Shown one piece after another: positions 46,821-55,744 of a stretch of DNA of 64,000 bases. The DNA is from Mediterraneibacter massiliensis. GTDB lineage: Bacteria; Bacillota; Clostridia; Lachnospirales; Lachnospiraceae. The DNA is taken from the NCBI RefSeq assembly GCF_001487105.1, contig NZ_LN913001.1:175295-239294 (forward strand), written 5' to 3'. The translations under genes were made by a program, and so were the position numbers. Below the pieces are notes generated by a model. The model worked only from the letters and a program-made list of their open reading frames with translations. It was not told the origin of the DNA and made no database searches. Each line of letters opens with the position of its first letter. The stretch's first letter is position 1.

Positions 46821-48080
46821 ATGAGCGATCAAACAAAAGCACATTTGAGTGTAAAAACATTATGGGTACTTTTCATTCTGGGACTTGTAAATGCAGTTAT
46901 GTATTGTTTTCCGTATATCAGATATGTATTTTATGATCAACAGATTGCAGCTATGGGAATCACGAATACCCAATCGGGAATTCTAATGACAATTTATGCA
47001 GCAGCAAATACAATCACATTGATTCCGGGAGGAATATTGGCTGATAAATGGTCAGTAAAAAAATGTCTTGTAGGATCCATTCTGGGTTCTGTAATTATCG
47101 GAATTATTTATGCATTGACAATGAATTTTGCAGTAGCCTGTGTATTATGGGCTGGACTTGGTGTATCTACGATCTTTGTATTCTGGGCAGCAATAACCAA
47201 AGCCGTAGGTCAGGTTGGCACAGCAGAAGAACAGGGAATGTGTTATGGGATTTATTATGCAGCCTCTGGTATTATTTCTGCAATTTTAAATGCGGTATGC
47301 TTACAGGTAAGCCATTTATCAGATGATCCGTCTACTTCCTTTAGTATTGCGGTATGGGCAATGGTAGCATTTACAGCAGTCGCATTAATCTTGACAATGA
47401 TATTTTTTAAAGAAAAAAGTATTACAGAGACAAAATCTTCTGATGAAGAATTTAAGATTAAATATGTTGGTGAAGCACTAAAGAATCCGATGACATGGCT
47501 CTTTTCACTGATGGTATTATGTGCATACGGCTTGTATACAAGTGTATCTTATTTTTCACCATATCTGACAGATGTTCTTGGTGTATCACTGGTTCAATCA
47601 TCCTTTATCAGTATTGTAAGAAGCAATCTTATGAATCTCTTATGTCCGATTGGTGGAATTATCATAGATAAAATTTTTAAATCTTCTACAAAATGGTATA
47701 TGACGGCATTTGGAATTACAATTGTGATTTATGGCGGGGTATTGATAATGCCTTCTAGCATCAGTCCGGGACTGGCAACTATTGTTTCTTTATTACCAAG
47801 CGCAATTGGCATGATGCTTTACGGAGTAATTTGGTCAGGATTGCAAGAATGTAAATTTAAACAGGTATACGCAGGAACTGTAATAGGGATTGCATCTATT
47901 ATTGGATATTTGCCAGACTCCTTTTACTATATTATTTTCGGAAAGTGGATGGACAAATTTGGAAATAATGCTTATCCGATGATTTTTGGGTTCCTGATGG
48001 GAACAGCTGTACTGGGTCTAGTTATAACCATTTTAATGAGAAAACTAATTAAGAAAAATAATAAGAAAGAAGGAATTTAA
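46821..48080 (+). CDS. MFS transporter
   Basis: A 419-residue major facilitator with about 12 membrane helices and the loop 2-3 motif GGILADKWSVKKC. ATG 46821 is chosen because AAAGGAGGGG lies just upstream; a longer frame from 46767 overlaps the amidohydrolase. It is probably the importer for the cluster's substrate. Known fructosamine importers are mostly of other classes (APC, PTS, ABC), so an MFS here is notable but tentative. Confidence 0.85.
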   Translation: MSDQTKAHLSVKTLWVLFILGLVNAVMYCFPYIRYVFYDQQIAAMGITNTQSGILMTIYAAANTITLIPGGILADKWSVKKCLVGSILGSVIIGIIYALTMNFAVACVLWAGLGVSTIFVFWAAITKAVGQVGTAEEQGMCYGIYYAASGIISAILNAVCLQVSHLSDDPSTSFSIAVWAMVAFTAVALILTMIFFKEKSITETKSSDEEFKIKYVGEALKNPMTWLFSLMVLCAYGLYTSVSYFSPYLTDVLGVSLVQSSFISIVRSNLMNLLCPIGGIIIDKIFKSSTKWYMTAFGITIVIYGGVLIMPSSISPGLATIVSLLPSAIGMMLYGVIWSGLQECKFKQVYAGTVIGIASIIGYLPDSFYYIIFGKWMDKFGNNAYPMIFGFLMGTAVLGLVITILMRKLIKKNNKKEGI

Positions 48081-48082
48081 AA

Positions 48083-49066
48083 ATGCATGCATCAGAATTT
48101 AATGTAGAAAACTTTGTAGATACGATTGAAAAGGAAAATGGAACAATCAGTGAAGTATATTTCGTGGCTTGCGGCGGTTCTTTAGTTGATCTTTACTCCT
48201 CATGTTACTTTATTAACTGCGAATCATCTACTATGACAGCAGAGTGGATCACCAGTAAGGAATTTGTTTTAACCCCTCCAAAGAAACTTGGAAAACATTC
48301 TGTTGTTATCCTCTGTTCACATGGTGGGAATACAATGGAAACTGTAGAAGCAGCAGAACTTGCTGTAAAAGAAGGCGCATTTGTCATTACATATACACAT
48401 ACACCGGGGAGTGCCTGTGACAGTGACAAATTCCATGCGATTGTTTATGACTGGGAACCGGAAACGTTACAGAAAGACAGGCCATTAGGATTAAATTATA
48501 GTATTATAAATGAGTTGATCCGCAGACAGGAGCCAGAGTATAAACTTTATGAAGGGATGAAGGAGGGAATTATTAAATGCGACGCAATCATCCGCAATGC
48601 GACAAAGAAGTTCCAGAATAAGGCATGGAATTTTGCAGAACATTATTATAATGCCCCATTTTTATATATTATGGCATCTGGTTCGGCATATGCACAGGCA
48701 TACGGTTTTGCAATCTGTTCTCTTCAGGAGATGCAATGGATGGATTGCTGTTATTTTGATTCTGCAGAATATTTCCATGGCCCATTTGAGGTGACAGATA
48801 AAGATCATATTTATATCCTCTTAAAATCGGTAGGAAAGACAAGAATGATTGATGAAAGAGCGGAAGTGTTTTTAAATAAATATGCAGAAAAATATGAGAT
48901 TATTGATGCTGCAGATTGTGGAATGGATGCAATTGATGCTTCCTGTGTAGATTATTTTAATGCTCCGTTATTCTATGAAATGAGCGTGCTATATCGTACC
49001 GCAATTCAGAATAAGAGTGGACACCCATTGGATATGCGTCGATATATGGGAGTGGTAGAGTACTAG
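48083..49066 (+). CDS. FrlB-like sugar-amine-6-phosphate deglycase (SIS domain)
   Basis: A 327-residue double-SIS-domain protein resembling fructoselysine-6-P deglycase FrlB. The N-terminal strand is VYFVACGGSLVDLY; SHGGNTMETVEA is the phosphate loop; FDSAEYFHGPFEV holds the catalytic Glu/His region; and the C-terminus HPLDMRRYMGVVEY closely matches FrlB's ending. The expected reaction releases glucose-6-P and an amine from a 6-phosphorylated Amadori compound. It starts three bases after the transporter stop. Glucosamine-6-P deaminase-like activity is the main alternative. Confidence 0.85.
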   Translation: MHASEFNVENFVDTIEKENGTISEVYFVACGGSLVDLYSSCYFINCESSTMTAEWITSKEFVLTPPKKLGKHSVVILCSHGGNTMETVEAAELAVKEGAFVITYTHTPGSACDSDKFHAIVYDWEPETLQKDRPLGLNYSIINELIRRQEPEYKLYEGMKEGIIKCDAIIRNATKKFQNKAWNFAEHYYNAPFLYIMASGSAYAQAYGFAICSLQEMQWMDCCYFDSAEYFHGPFEVTDKDHIYILLKSVGKTRMIDERAEVFLNKYAEKYEIIDAADCGMDAIDASCVDYFNAPLFYEMSVLYRTAIQNKSGHPLDMRRYMGVVEY

Positions 49067-49083
49067 GAGAAAGGAGAAGTAAC

Positions 49084-49959
49084 ATGAATTATGATGTAAG
49101 TGTGGTTGGCTTTGGTGACAACGTGGTAGATATTTATACTCACGAAAATGTGCAGTATCCGGGTGGAAATTGTGTAAATCTGGCAGTGTATGCCAAGATG
49201 TTTGGCGCAAAAAGGTGTGCTTATATGGGCTATTTTGGCACTGATAAAAATGCGGATCATGTTATTTCGGCATTAAGGGAAGAAAAGATTGAACTGGTAA
49301 AGTGCAAAAAAATTGAAGGAGAAAATGGTTATTCCAGATGTACATTAAAAGATGGTGATCGTGTATTTCTAGATTATAATGAAGGTGGAGTCCGTAGCAA
49401 GCATATTTATAATCTGGATGAATTCGATCTGGAATATCTTGCAGAATTTGATTTGGTGCATAGTGGAAATTACTGTTATATGGAGTCACAGCTTGCGAAG
49501 ATTAAAGCAGCTGGGCTTCCATTATCCTTTGATTTTTCAGATGATTCTGAATCAGAATATTATGAAAAAATAGCACCATTAGTAACATATGCATTCTGCT
49601 CCTTTGATGGAACAGATGATGAAGTAAAGGAACATCTTAAGAAGATAGCATCTTATGGACCGAAAATTGTATGCGCTTCTAGAGGAGCAAAAGGCTGTAT
49701 GCTTTATGCCAATCATAAGTTTTTTGAACAGCCAGCTTATCCAATTGAAAAAGCGATAGATACAATGGGCGCAGGTGATTCTCTTATTACTACTTTTATG
49801 GTAGGCTATCTTGATCGTAAGAAAAAGAATATGGATGATGACATAGCAATCAAAGAAAGCATAAAAGAGGCTGCAAAGTTTGCTGCAAAAGTATGTCAGA
49901 TGGAAGGGGCGTTTGGACATAGAAAAGAAGTCCAGATAGATGCTCTGAAAACAGAATAA
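49084..49959 (+). CDS. FrlD-like fructosamine 6-kinase (PfkB family)
   Basis: A 291-residue PfkB/ribokinase-family kinase. The start VSVVGFGDNVVDIYTHE and VQYPGGNCVNLAVYAKMFG resemble FrlD, as does DRVFLDYNEGGV. The PfkB signature DTMGAGDSLITTF holds the catalytic Asp. It follows the FrlB-like gene by 17 bases. The kinase (6-phosphorylation) then deglycase (hydrolysis) pair is the core of Amadori-product catabolism. The remaining sequence does not fix the amino substituent. Confidence 0.85.
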   Translation: MNYDVSVVGFGDNVVDIYTHENVQYPGGNCVNLAVYAKMFGAKRCAYMGYFGTDKNADHVISALREEKIELVKCKKIEGENGYSRCTLKDGDRVFLDYNEGGVRSKHIYNLDEFDLEYLAEFDLVHSGNYCYMESQLAKIKAAGLPLSFDFSDDSESEYYEKIAPLVTYAFCSFDGTDDEVKEHLKKIASYGPKIVCASRGAKGCMLYANHKFFEQPAYPIEKAIDTMGAGDSLITTFMVGYLDRKKKNMDDDIAIKESIKEAAKFAAKVCQMEGAFGHRKEVQIDALKTE

Positions 49960-50302
49960 AAGAAAAAAACGAATCGTAATATATACTATTTTAAAAAATC
50001 AGGAATTGAGTAGGAATAGTATAAGTATAAAGTGTATCGTATCTGCCTCCTTTCACGGGTGATAATCGCTGTGATGGGAGGCATTTCTTATTATCGTTAA
50101 TGAACTGCTCTCCTTTTTTGCAGTTTCATCCTTGTAACACGGTAAAAAATTATAAAAAGCACAAAAAAATAGAGCAGATAAACAGTAATAATGTACTACA
50201 AAAAATACATAAAAACAGTTGAATATTATATAAGATTACCATATAATAATTTTTAATTGATAATTTTTTAACTATAATGTATGAAAATAAGGAGGGATCC
50301 CA
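49960..50302 (+). other. Intergenic: weak terminator and hyd promoter
   Basis: TGCCTCC (50044-50050) and GGAGGCA (50077-50083) form an outer stem with a partly paired inner region, followed by TTTCTTA, a plausible terminator for the deglycase cluster. The 130 bases before the promoter are AT-rich and show no gene. Confidence 0.5.
50219..50247 (+). promoter_or_regulatory. Promoter of the hydrogenase operon
   Basis: TTGAAT (50219-50224), 17 bases and TATAAT (50242-50247), 55 bases before the first gene, which has AAGGAGGG upstream of its ATG. Confidence 0.7.
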
Positions 50303-50776
50303 ATGTTAGACCAAAGCTATTATGACAAGACGGATGAGATTATTGCGGAACATGGCGCCGAACAGGCATCTCTCATTCCTATTATCCAGGATATCCAGGC
50401 AGAGTATCGCTATCTTCCGCCGGAACTCTTAGATTATGTGGCGGGAAAGCTTGGAATCAATGAAGCGAAAGCGTATAGTGTGGCTACATTTTATGAAAAC
50501 TTTTCTTTTGAGCCAAAAGGGAAATATATCATTAAAGTCTGTGATGGGACAGCCTGCCATGTGCGTAAATCCATCCCTATTTTGGAACGTCTGTACAGTG
50601 AATTGGGTTTATCCAGTGAGAAAGCGACCACAGATGATATGATGTTTACTCTGGAGACAGTCTCCTGCCTTGGCGCCTGCGGGCTGGCACCTGTGCTGAC
50701 TGTTAATGACAAAGTATACCCGGCTATGACTCCGGATGCCGCGGCAGAGCTGATTCATGAATTGAGAGGAGCATAA
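50303..50776 (+). CDS. hydC: Bifurcating [FeFe] hydrogenase subunit HydC (NuoE-like)
   Basis: A 157-residue thioredoxin-fold [2Fe-2S] subunit. The four cluster cysteines are in CDGTACHVR (C-x4-C) and CLGACG (C-x3-C). It passes electrons between HydB and HydA in the trimeric enzyme, which couples NADH and reduced ferredoxin oxidation to H2 formation. Gene order C-B-A with gaps of 4 and 12 bases is typical. Confidence 0.93.
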   Translation: MLDQSYYDKTDEIIAEHGAEQASLIPIIQDIQAEYRYLPPELLDYVAGKLGINEAKAYSVATFYENFSFEPKGKYIIKVCDGTACHVRKSIPILERLYSELGLSSEKATTDDMMFTLETVSCLGACGLAPVLTVNDKVYPAMTPDAAAELIHELRGA

Positions 50777-50780
50777 GCGT

Positions 50781-52667
50781 ATGGAAAGAATAGAAAACAG
50801 AGAAATACTGGAGCAGATACGCCAGACTTCAAAGGCACAGATGGAAAACAGTAAGTGTAGAATCCTGATCTGCGCGGGGACAGGATGTTTAGCTGGAGGT
50901 TCCGGCAAAATTTATGAAAGAATGTGTGAATTAGTGAAGGATAATCCAGATGTAGAAGTACATTTTGGACCGGAAATCGCGCATGGTGACGGCGAGATTG
51001 CTGTAAAAAAAAGCGGATGCCATGGTTTTTGTGAGATGGGACCGCTTATGAGGATCGAGCCTCAGGGGATCCTGTATACAAAAGTGCAGCTGGAAGACTG
51101 TGAGGAGATCTTCCACAGGACGATCGAAAGAGGGGATCCTATACGTCATCTTTTGTTTAAACAGGACGGGATCGAATATAAACGGCAGGAAGATATCCCT
51201 TTTTATAAGAAACAGACAAGAAACGTATTGAAAAACTGCGGACATATCGATGCAGAGCATATTCAGGAATATCTTTCTACAGGCGGCTATAAGGCTTTGG
51301 AAAAAGCGTTGTTTGAGATGACACCGGAGGAAGTAATACAGGAAATTTCAGATTCCAGTCTCCGGGGACGGGGAGGCGGTGGCTTTCCGACCGGATATAA
51401 ATGGTCTCAGGTGGCAAGGCAAAAAGAAAAGACACGCTATGTTGTCTGCAACGGAGATGAAGGAGATCCGGGCGCTTTTATGGACAGAAGCATCATGGAA
51501 GGCGATCCGCATAAAATGATCGAAGGCATGATGATCGGCGCTTACGCGGTTGGGGCAAAGGAAGGGTATATCTATGTACGCGCGGAGTATCCTCTTGCGA
51601 TCAGCCGTCTGAAGCTTGCGATCAGCCAGGCGGAGGAGTGTGGTTTACTAGGAGACAATATTCTGGGGACCGATTTTAGTTTTCGTCTACATATCAATCG
51701 TGGGGCAGGAGCTTTTGTCTGTGGGGAAGGAAGCGCCTTGACGGCTTCTATTGAAGGAAATCGAGGAATGCCTCGTGTAAAGCCGCCTCGGACGGTAGAA
51801 CAAGGGCTATTTGGCAAACCGACGGTTCTGAACAATGTGGAAACCTTTGCGAATGTACCGATGATCATATTAGAAGGGGCAGATTGGTTTAAACGTATAG
51901 GACCGGAGAATAGTCCGGGAACAAAGGCATTTGCCTTGACAGGAAGCGTAAAACATACGGGATTGATCGAAGTGCCTATGGGAACAACACTGCGGGAAGT
52001 TATTTATGATATAGGCGGTGGAATAAAAGGGGACGGAGAATTTAAGGCAGTACAGATCGGCGGTCCCTCCGGCGGCTGTCTGATCACACCGCATCTGGAT
52101 GTGCATCTGGATTTTGATTCTCTGAAAAAAATGGGGGCTATGATCGGTTCTGGCGGACTTGTTGTCATGGATGATCATACATGTATGGTAGAAGTAGCGC
52201 GATTCTTTATGAATTTTACACAGAACGAAAGCTGCGGCAAATGTGTGCCGTGCCGGGAAGGTACAAAGCGTATGCTGGAGATATTGGAAAGGATCGTAGC
52301 AGGAAACGGAAAAGTCGAAGATCTAGATCTTTTAGAAGAATTGGCGACAACGATCACGGATACAGCTTTATGCGGCCTTGGAAAGAGCGCGGCGCTTCCG
52401 GTTATGAGCACATTAAAATTGTTCCGTGAGGAATACATGGAGCATGTGGTGGAGAAAAAATGTGTTTCTCATACCTGTACGGCGATGCGCAGATTTATCA
52501 TCAGTCCTGAACGCTGCAAAGGATGCTCCAAGTGTGCCAGAAACTGTCCTGTGGGCGCTATCAGCGGCAGGATAAAAGAACCATATGTAATCGATAACGA
52601 GAAATGTATTAAATGTGGCGCATGCGAGAGTGCGTGTGCGTTTGGCGCAATACATATTGAAGGCTAG
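50781..52667 (+). CDS. hydB: Bifurcating [FeFe] hydrogenase subunit HydB (NuoF-like)
   Basis: A 628-residue flavoprotein. In order: an N-terminal thioredoxin-like [2Fe-2S] domain (CAGTGC, CHGFC), the NuoF core with FMN/NADH loops GRGGGGFPTGYKW and NGDEGDPGAFMD, the [4Fe-4S] site ESCGKCVPCREG, and a C-terminal 2x[4Fe-4S] ferredoxin domain (CKGCSKCARNC; CIKCGACESAC). It is the NADH-binding subunit. The flavin-bifurcation role is known from the family. Confidence 0.95.
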   Translation: MERIENREILEQIRQTSKAQMENSKCRILICAGTGCLAGGSGKIYERMCELVKDNPDVEVHFGPEIAHGDGEIAVKKSGCHGFCEMGPLMRIEPQGILYTKVQLEDCEEIFHRTIERGDPIRHLLFKQDGIEYKRQEDIPFYKKQTRNVLKNCGHIDAEHIQEYLSTGGYKALEKALFEMTPEEVIQEISDSSLRGRGGGGFPTGYKWSQVARQKEKTRYVVCNGDEGDPGAFMDRSIMEGDPHKMIEGMMIGAYAVGAKEGYIYVRAEYPLAISRLKLAISQAEECGLLGDNILGTDFSFRLHINRGAGAFVCGEGSALTASIEGNRGMPRVKPPRTVEQGLFGKPTVLNNVETFANVPMIILEGADWFKRIGPENSPGTKAFALTGSVKHTGLIEVPMGTTLREVIYDIGGGIKGDGEFKAVQIGGPSGGCLITPHLDVHLDFDSLKKMGAMIGSGGLVVMDDHTCMVEVARFFMNFTQNESCGKCVPCREGTKRMLEILERIVAGNGKVEDLDLLEELATTITDTALCGLGKSAALPVMSTLKLFREEYMEHVVEKKCVSHTCTAMRRFIISPERCKGCSKCARNCPVGAISGRIKEPYVIDNEKCIKCGACESACAFGAIHIEG

Positions 52668-52679
52668 GAGGACACGGAC

Positions 52680-54371
52680 ATGAGTTATATGATGATCAAT
52701 AATAGAAGAGTAGAATTTACGAATGAAAAAAATGTTCTCTCCGTTATCCGGAAATCAGGCATCGACCTTCCGACTTTTTGCTATCATTCAGAACTTTCTA
52801 CGTATGGCGCTTGCCGTATGTGTGTGGTGGAGGATGACAGAGGGAAAATATTCGCGTCCTGTTCAGAAACGCCGCGGGATGGAATGGTGATCTATACGAA
52901 TACACCGAGGCTGCAGCATCATAGAAAAATGATCATTGAGCTGCTGCTTGCCTCTCACTGCCGGGATTGTACGACTTGTGCGAAAAACGGAGTCTGTACT
53001 TTGCAGAAGCTGTCCAGACAGTTGGGGATCATGGATGTACGGTTTGAAAATAATAAAAAACAGCTTCCCAAAGATACGTCCTCGGCATGTGTCATCCGTG
53101 ATCCGAATAAATGTATTTTATGCGGAGACTGTGTGAGGACCTGTGAAGAAATCCAGGGACTGGGAATTTTAGATTTTGCATTTCGTGGTTCTAAGATGCA
53201 GGTAACACCAGCGTTTAATAAGAATCTGTCTGAGACGGACTGTGTAGGCTGCGGCCAGTGTCGTGCGGTCTGTCCGACGGGAGCGATCAGTATCAAACAA
53301 GATGTAGAACCGGTGTGGAAGATACTGGCAGATAAAAATATACGTGTCGTGGCACAGATCGCGCCGGCAGTGCGTGTGGCAGTCGGAGATAAATTTGGAA
53401 TCAAAAAAGGTGAAAATACATTGGGGCGTCTTGTTGCCGCTCTGCGCAGGATCGGATTTGACGAGGTGTATGACACGAATTTTGGCGCCGATCTGACGGT
53501 CATGGAGGAATCGAAGGAATTAGTAGAACGCCTGGAATCCGGCGATAATCTGCCGTTGTTTACCTCTTGCTGTCCTGCATGGGTAAAATTCTGCGAGAAG
53601 AAATATCCTGAATTTAGGAAAAATATTTCTTCCTGCCGTTCTCCGCAGGAGATGTTCGGCGCTTTGCTCAAGGAAGAAGCCAAGATGAAAGCAGAGCAGG
53701 ATCCAAGAAAGACCATGGTGGTATCCATCATGCCTTGTACAGCGAAAAAAGCAGAGATCACCAGACCGGAACACTTTACAGACGGTGTACAGAATGTAGA
53801 TTATGTACTGACGACTACGGAAATTACGAGAATGATACAGGCAGCAGGGATCGATCTCGCACAGGTGAAACCAGAGGCATTGGATATGCCGTTCGGGCTT
53901 GCGTCCGGCGCAGGCGCGATCTTTGGAGTGACCGGCGGTGTGACAGAAGCTGTGTTAAGACGTCTGGTGAACAGCAACCGTGCGGAAGACTTAGAAGCAA
54001 TCAGCTTTACCGGAGTCCGCGGGGCGGAGGGTATCAAAGAAGCGACAGTGCAGTTGGGCGGCAGAGAGGTGCATATAGCGGTCGTGAATGGCCTGCAGTG
54101 TGCTTCAGAAGTTCTGGATAAGATGAAAGCCGGTGAAGTGCAGTATGACTTTGTAGAAGTCATGGCATGCAAGAGAGGCTGTATCGCTGGAGGCGGACAG
54201 CCCGTGCCGATCGGACCGAGGACGAAGAAGGCGAGAATGGAAGGCATGTATAAGATCGACAGTACGGCGCAGATCAAATTGTCTAATGAAAATCCGATCG
54301 TAGCAACCGTGTATGAAGGAATTTTGAAAGGGAAAGAACACAAATTGCTGCATAACGAGATGCAGCAATAG
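52680..54371 (+). CDS. hydA: Bifurcating [FeFe] hydrogenase catalytic subunit HydA
   Basis: A 563-residue catalytic subunit. It has an N-terminal plant-type [2Fe-2S] domain (CYHSEL, GACRMC), the His/Cys [4Fe-4S] site HCRDCTTCAKNGVC, two [4Fe-4S] ferredoxin motifs (CILCGDC; CVGCGQC) and the H-cluster domain. The three H-cluster signatures are intact: TSCCPAW, MPCTAKKAE and CKRGCIAGGGQP. The maturases HydE, HydF and HydG are not in this window and must be elsewhere. It is cytosolic, with no twin-arginine signal. Confidence 0.96.
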   Translation: MSYMMINNRRVEFTNEKNVLSVIRKSGIDLPTFCYHSELSTYGACRMCVVEDDRGKIFASCSETPRDGMVIYTNTPRLQHHRKMIIELLLASHCRDCTTCAKNGVCTLQKLSRQLGIMDVRFENNKKQLPKDTSSACVIRDPNKCILCGDCVRTCEEIQGLGILDFAFRGSKMQVTPAFNKNLSETDCVGCGQCRAVCPTGAISIKQDVEPVWKILADKNIRVVAQIAPAVRVAVGDKFGIKKGENTLGRLVAALRRIGFDEVYDTNFGADLTVMEESKELVERLESGDNLPLFTSCCPAWVKFCEKKYPEFRKNISSCRSPQEMFGALLKEEAKMKAEQDPRKTMVVSIMPCTAKKAEITRPEHFTDGVQNVDYVLTTTEITRMIQAAGIDLAQVKPEALDMPFGLASGAGAIFGVTGGVTEAVLRRLVNSNRAEDLEAISFTGVRGAEGIKEATVQLGGREVHIAVVNGLQCASEVLDKMKAGEVQYDFVEVMACKRGCIAGGGQPVPIGPRTKKARMEGMYKIDSTAQIKLSNENPIVATVYEGILKGKEHKLLHNEMQQ

Positions 54372-54398
54372 AAGCAAAAATATGGAAGTATATACAGC

Positions 54399-55667
54399 CT
54401 AGTGAAAGAATACCGCTGCCGCTTTGATCAGGTAAGCGGTATCTTTTATACCGGATGTTTCGTACGGGGAATGCATGGCAAGCTGCGGCAGTCCGATGTC
54501 CACGGTATTTAACGCTACCTGGGTATTGGAAATATTGCCCAGTGTGGAACCTCCTGCCATGTCGGAACGGTTGACAAAAGTCTGTACAGGAACGTCGGCT
54601 TCCCGGCAGATATCTTTAAACATGGCAGAGGAGATTCCGTCTGTACAGTATTTTTGGTTCGCATTATATTTGATGACAATGCCTTCATTTAAATAAGGGC
54701 GGTTTGTCGGGTCTGCCTTATCCATATGATTTGGATGCACGGCATGTGCATTGTCAGCGGAGATCATAAAACTCTTAGCAAGCTGTATAAGGTAGTCTTC
54801 CCGGGTAAACCCAAGAGAACTATTGATCCGGGTTAGGGTGTCATAGAGAAAGGTAGAAGCCGCGCCTTGTTTCGTCTGACTTCCTACTTCCTCGTTGTCC
54901 AGTACACAGTGGACAGCGAGGGAGTTTTCTTTTTTCCCCTGTAGAAATCCTTTAAGAGAAGCAAAGGCGCACTGCAGATCGTCTAAGCGTCCGGCAGAGA
55001 TAAATTCATTGTCTGCGCCCCAGATCGTTCCTTCCTGTCGATTATATAAGAAAAGGTCGTGTCCCAAGATTTCAGCTGGGGTGACACCGGCGGCATCGGC
55101 GATCTGTTGAAAAAACGTGCCTTTTGCAGTGACTGTGCCATAGAGAGGGAGGAGATCTTTTTGTATATTATATTTGTAGCCGTCATTGGCCGTACGGTCC
55201 ATGTGAATGGCAAGGTTAGGAATCAGGACCAGGTCTCTGTCTATATTGACGAGGCGGGAGAGAAATACGCCGTTTTTTTTGACGACCACTCTGCCTGCCA
55301 CAGAAAGTGGACGGTCAAACCAGGGAGCACAGAGCATGCCCCCATAGCGTTCTACATTTAATTTTACATATCTGTCTTCTGTGAGAATCTCTGGATTTTC
55401 CTTTATTTTAAAAGAAGGAGAATCACTGTGGCTTGTCATGATGCGATAGCCGTCTATTTCTCTTTCTGGAATGGAAAAGGCGATCAGGGAAGATTCATTT
55501 CTTGTGACGAGATAGCGTCCGCCCTTTTTCAAATCCCATTTTTGTGTCTCTTTTAATTCTTGGTATCCTTCCTGAAAGAGCATTTCCTTCATTGTAAAAA
55601 CAGCATGAAAACTGGTAGGGCTTTTAGATAAAAATTTAAGAAGTTCTTCGGCAGTCTTCTGATACAT
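54399..55667 (-). CDS. M18-family aminopeptidase
   Basis: Cytosolic dinuclear-zinc aminopeptidase that removes N-terminal residues from peptides. Metal and catalytic motifs: MTSHSDSPSFK, LDNEEVGSQTKQGA and the SADNAHAVHPNH segment. The start at 55667 (MYQKTAEELL) is chosen because CAGGAGGTC lies upstream on the minus strand; a longer frame from 55709 lacks such a site. It is a lone gene convergent with hydA. Confidence 0.92.
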   Translation of the reverse strand: MYQKTAEELLKFLSKSPTSFHAVFTMKEMLFQEGYQELKETQKWDLKKGGRYLVTRNESSLIAFSIPEREIDGYRIMTSHSDSPSFKIKENPEILTEDRYVKLNVERYGGMLCAPWFDRPLSVAGRVVVKKNGVFLSRLVNIDRDLVLIPNLAIHMDRTANDGYKYNIQKDLLPLYGTVTAKGTFFQQIADAAGVTPAEILGHDLFLYNRQEGTIWGADNEFISAGRLDDLQCAFASLKGFLQGKKENSLAVHCVLDNEEVGSQTKQGAASTFLYDTLTRINSSLGFTREDYLIQLAKSFMISADNAHAVHPNHMDKADPTNRPYLNEGIVIKYNANQKYCTDGISSAMFKDICREADVPVQTFVNRSDMAGGSTLGNISNTQVALNTVDIGLPQLAMHSPYETSGIKDTAYLIKAAAVFFH

Positions 55668-55744
55668 GTTGCTGACCTCCTGATTCAGATATTTTGATGA
55701 GATATACACTTATCTTAGGCTTGCCTCCCAATCGCTGTCAAGCC

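Noticed and set aside
48083..49066. Glucosamine-6-phosphate synthase isomerase domain (GlmS)
   Set aside because: No glutaminase domain, and the C-terminal HPLDMRRYMGVVEY fits FrlB-type deglycases instead.
50042..50095. Riboswitch upstream of the hydrogenase operon
   Set aside because: The hairpin lies well upstream of the promoter and is better explained as a terminator for the preceding cluster.
52955..53761. 268-codon minus-strand frame inside hydA
   Set aside because: Antisense to the conserved H-cluster domain, no ribosome site, no recognisable motif.
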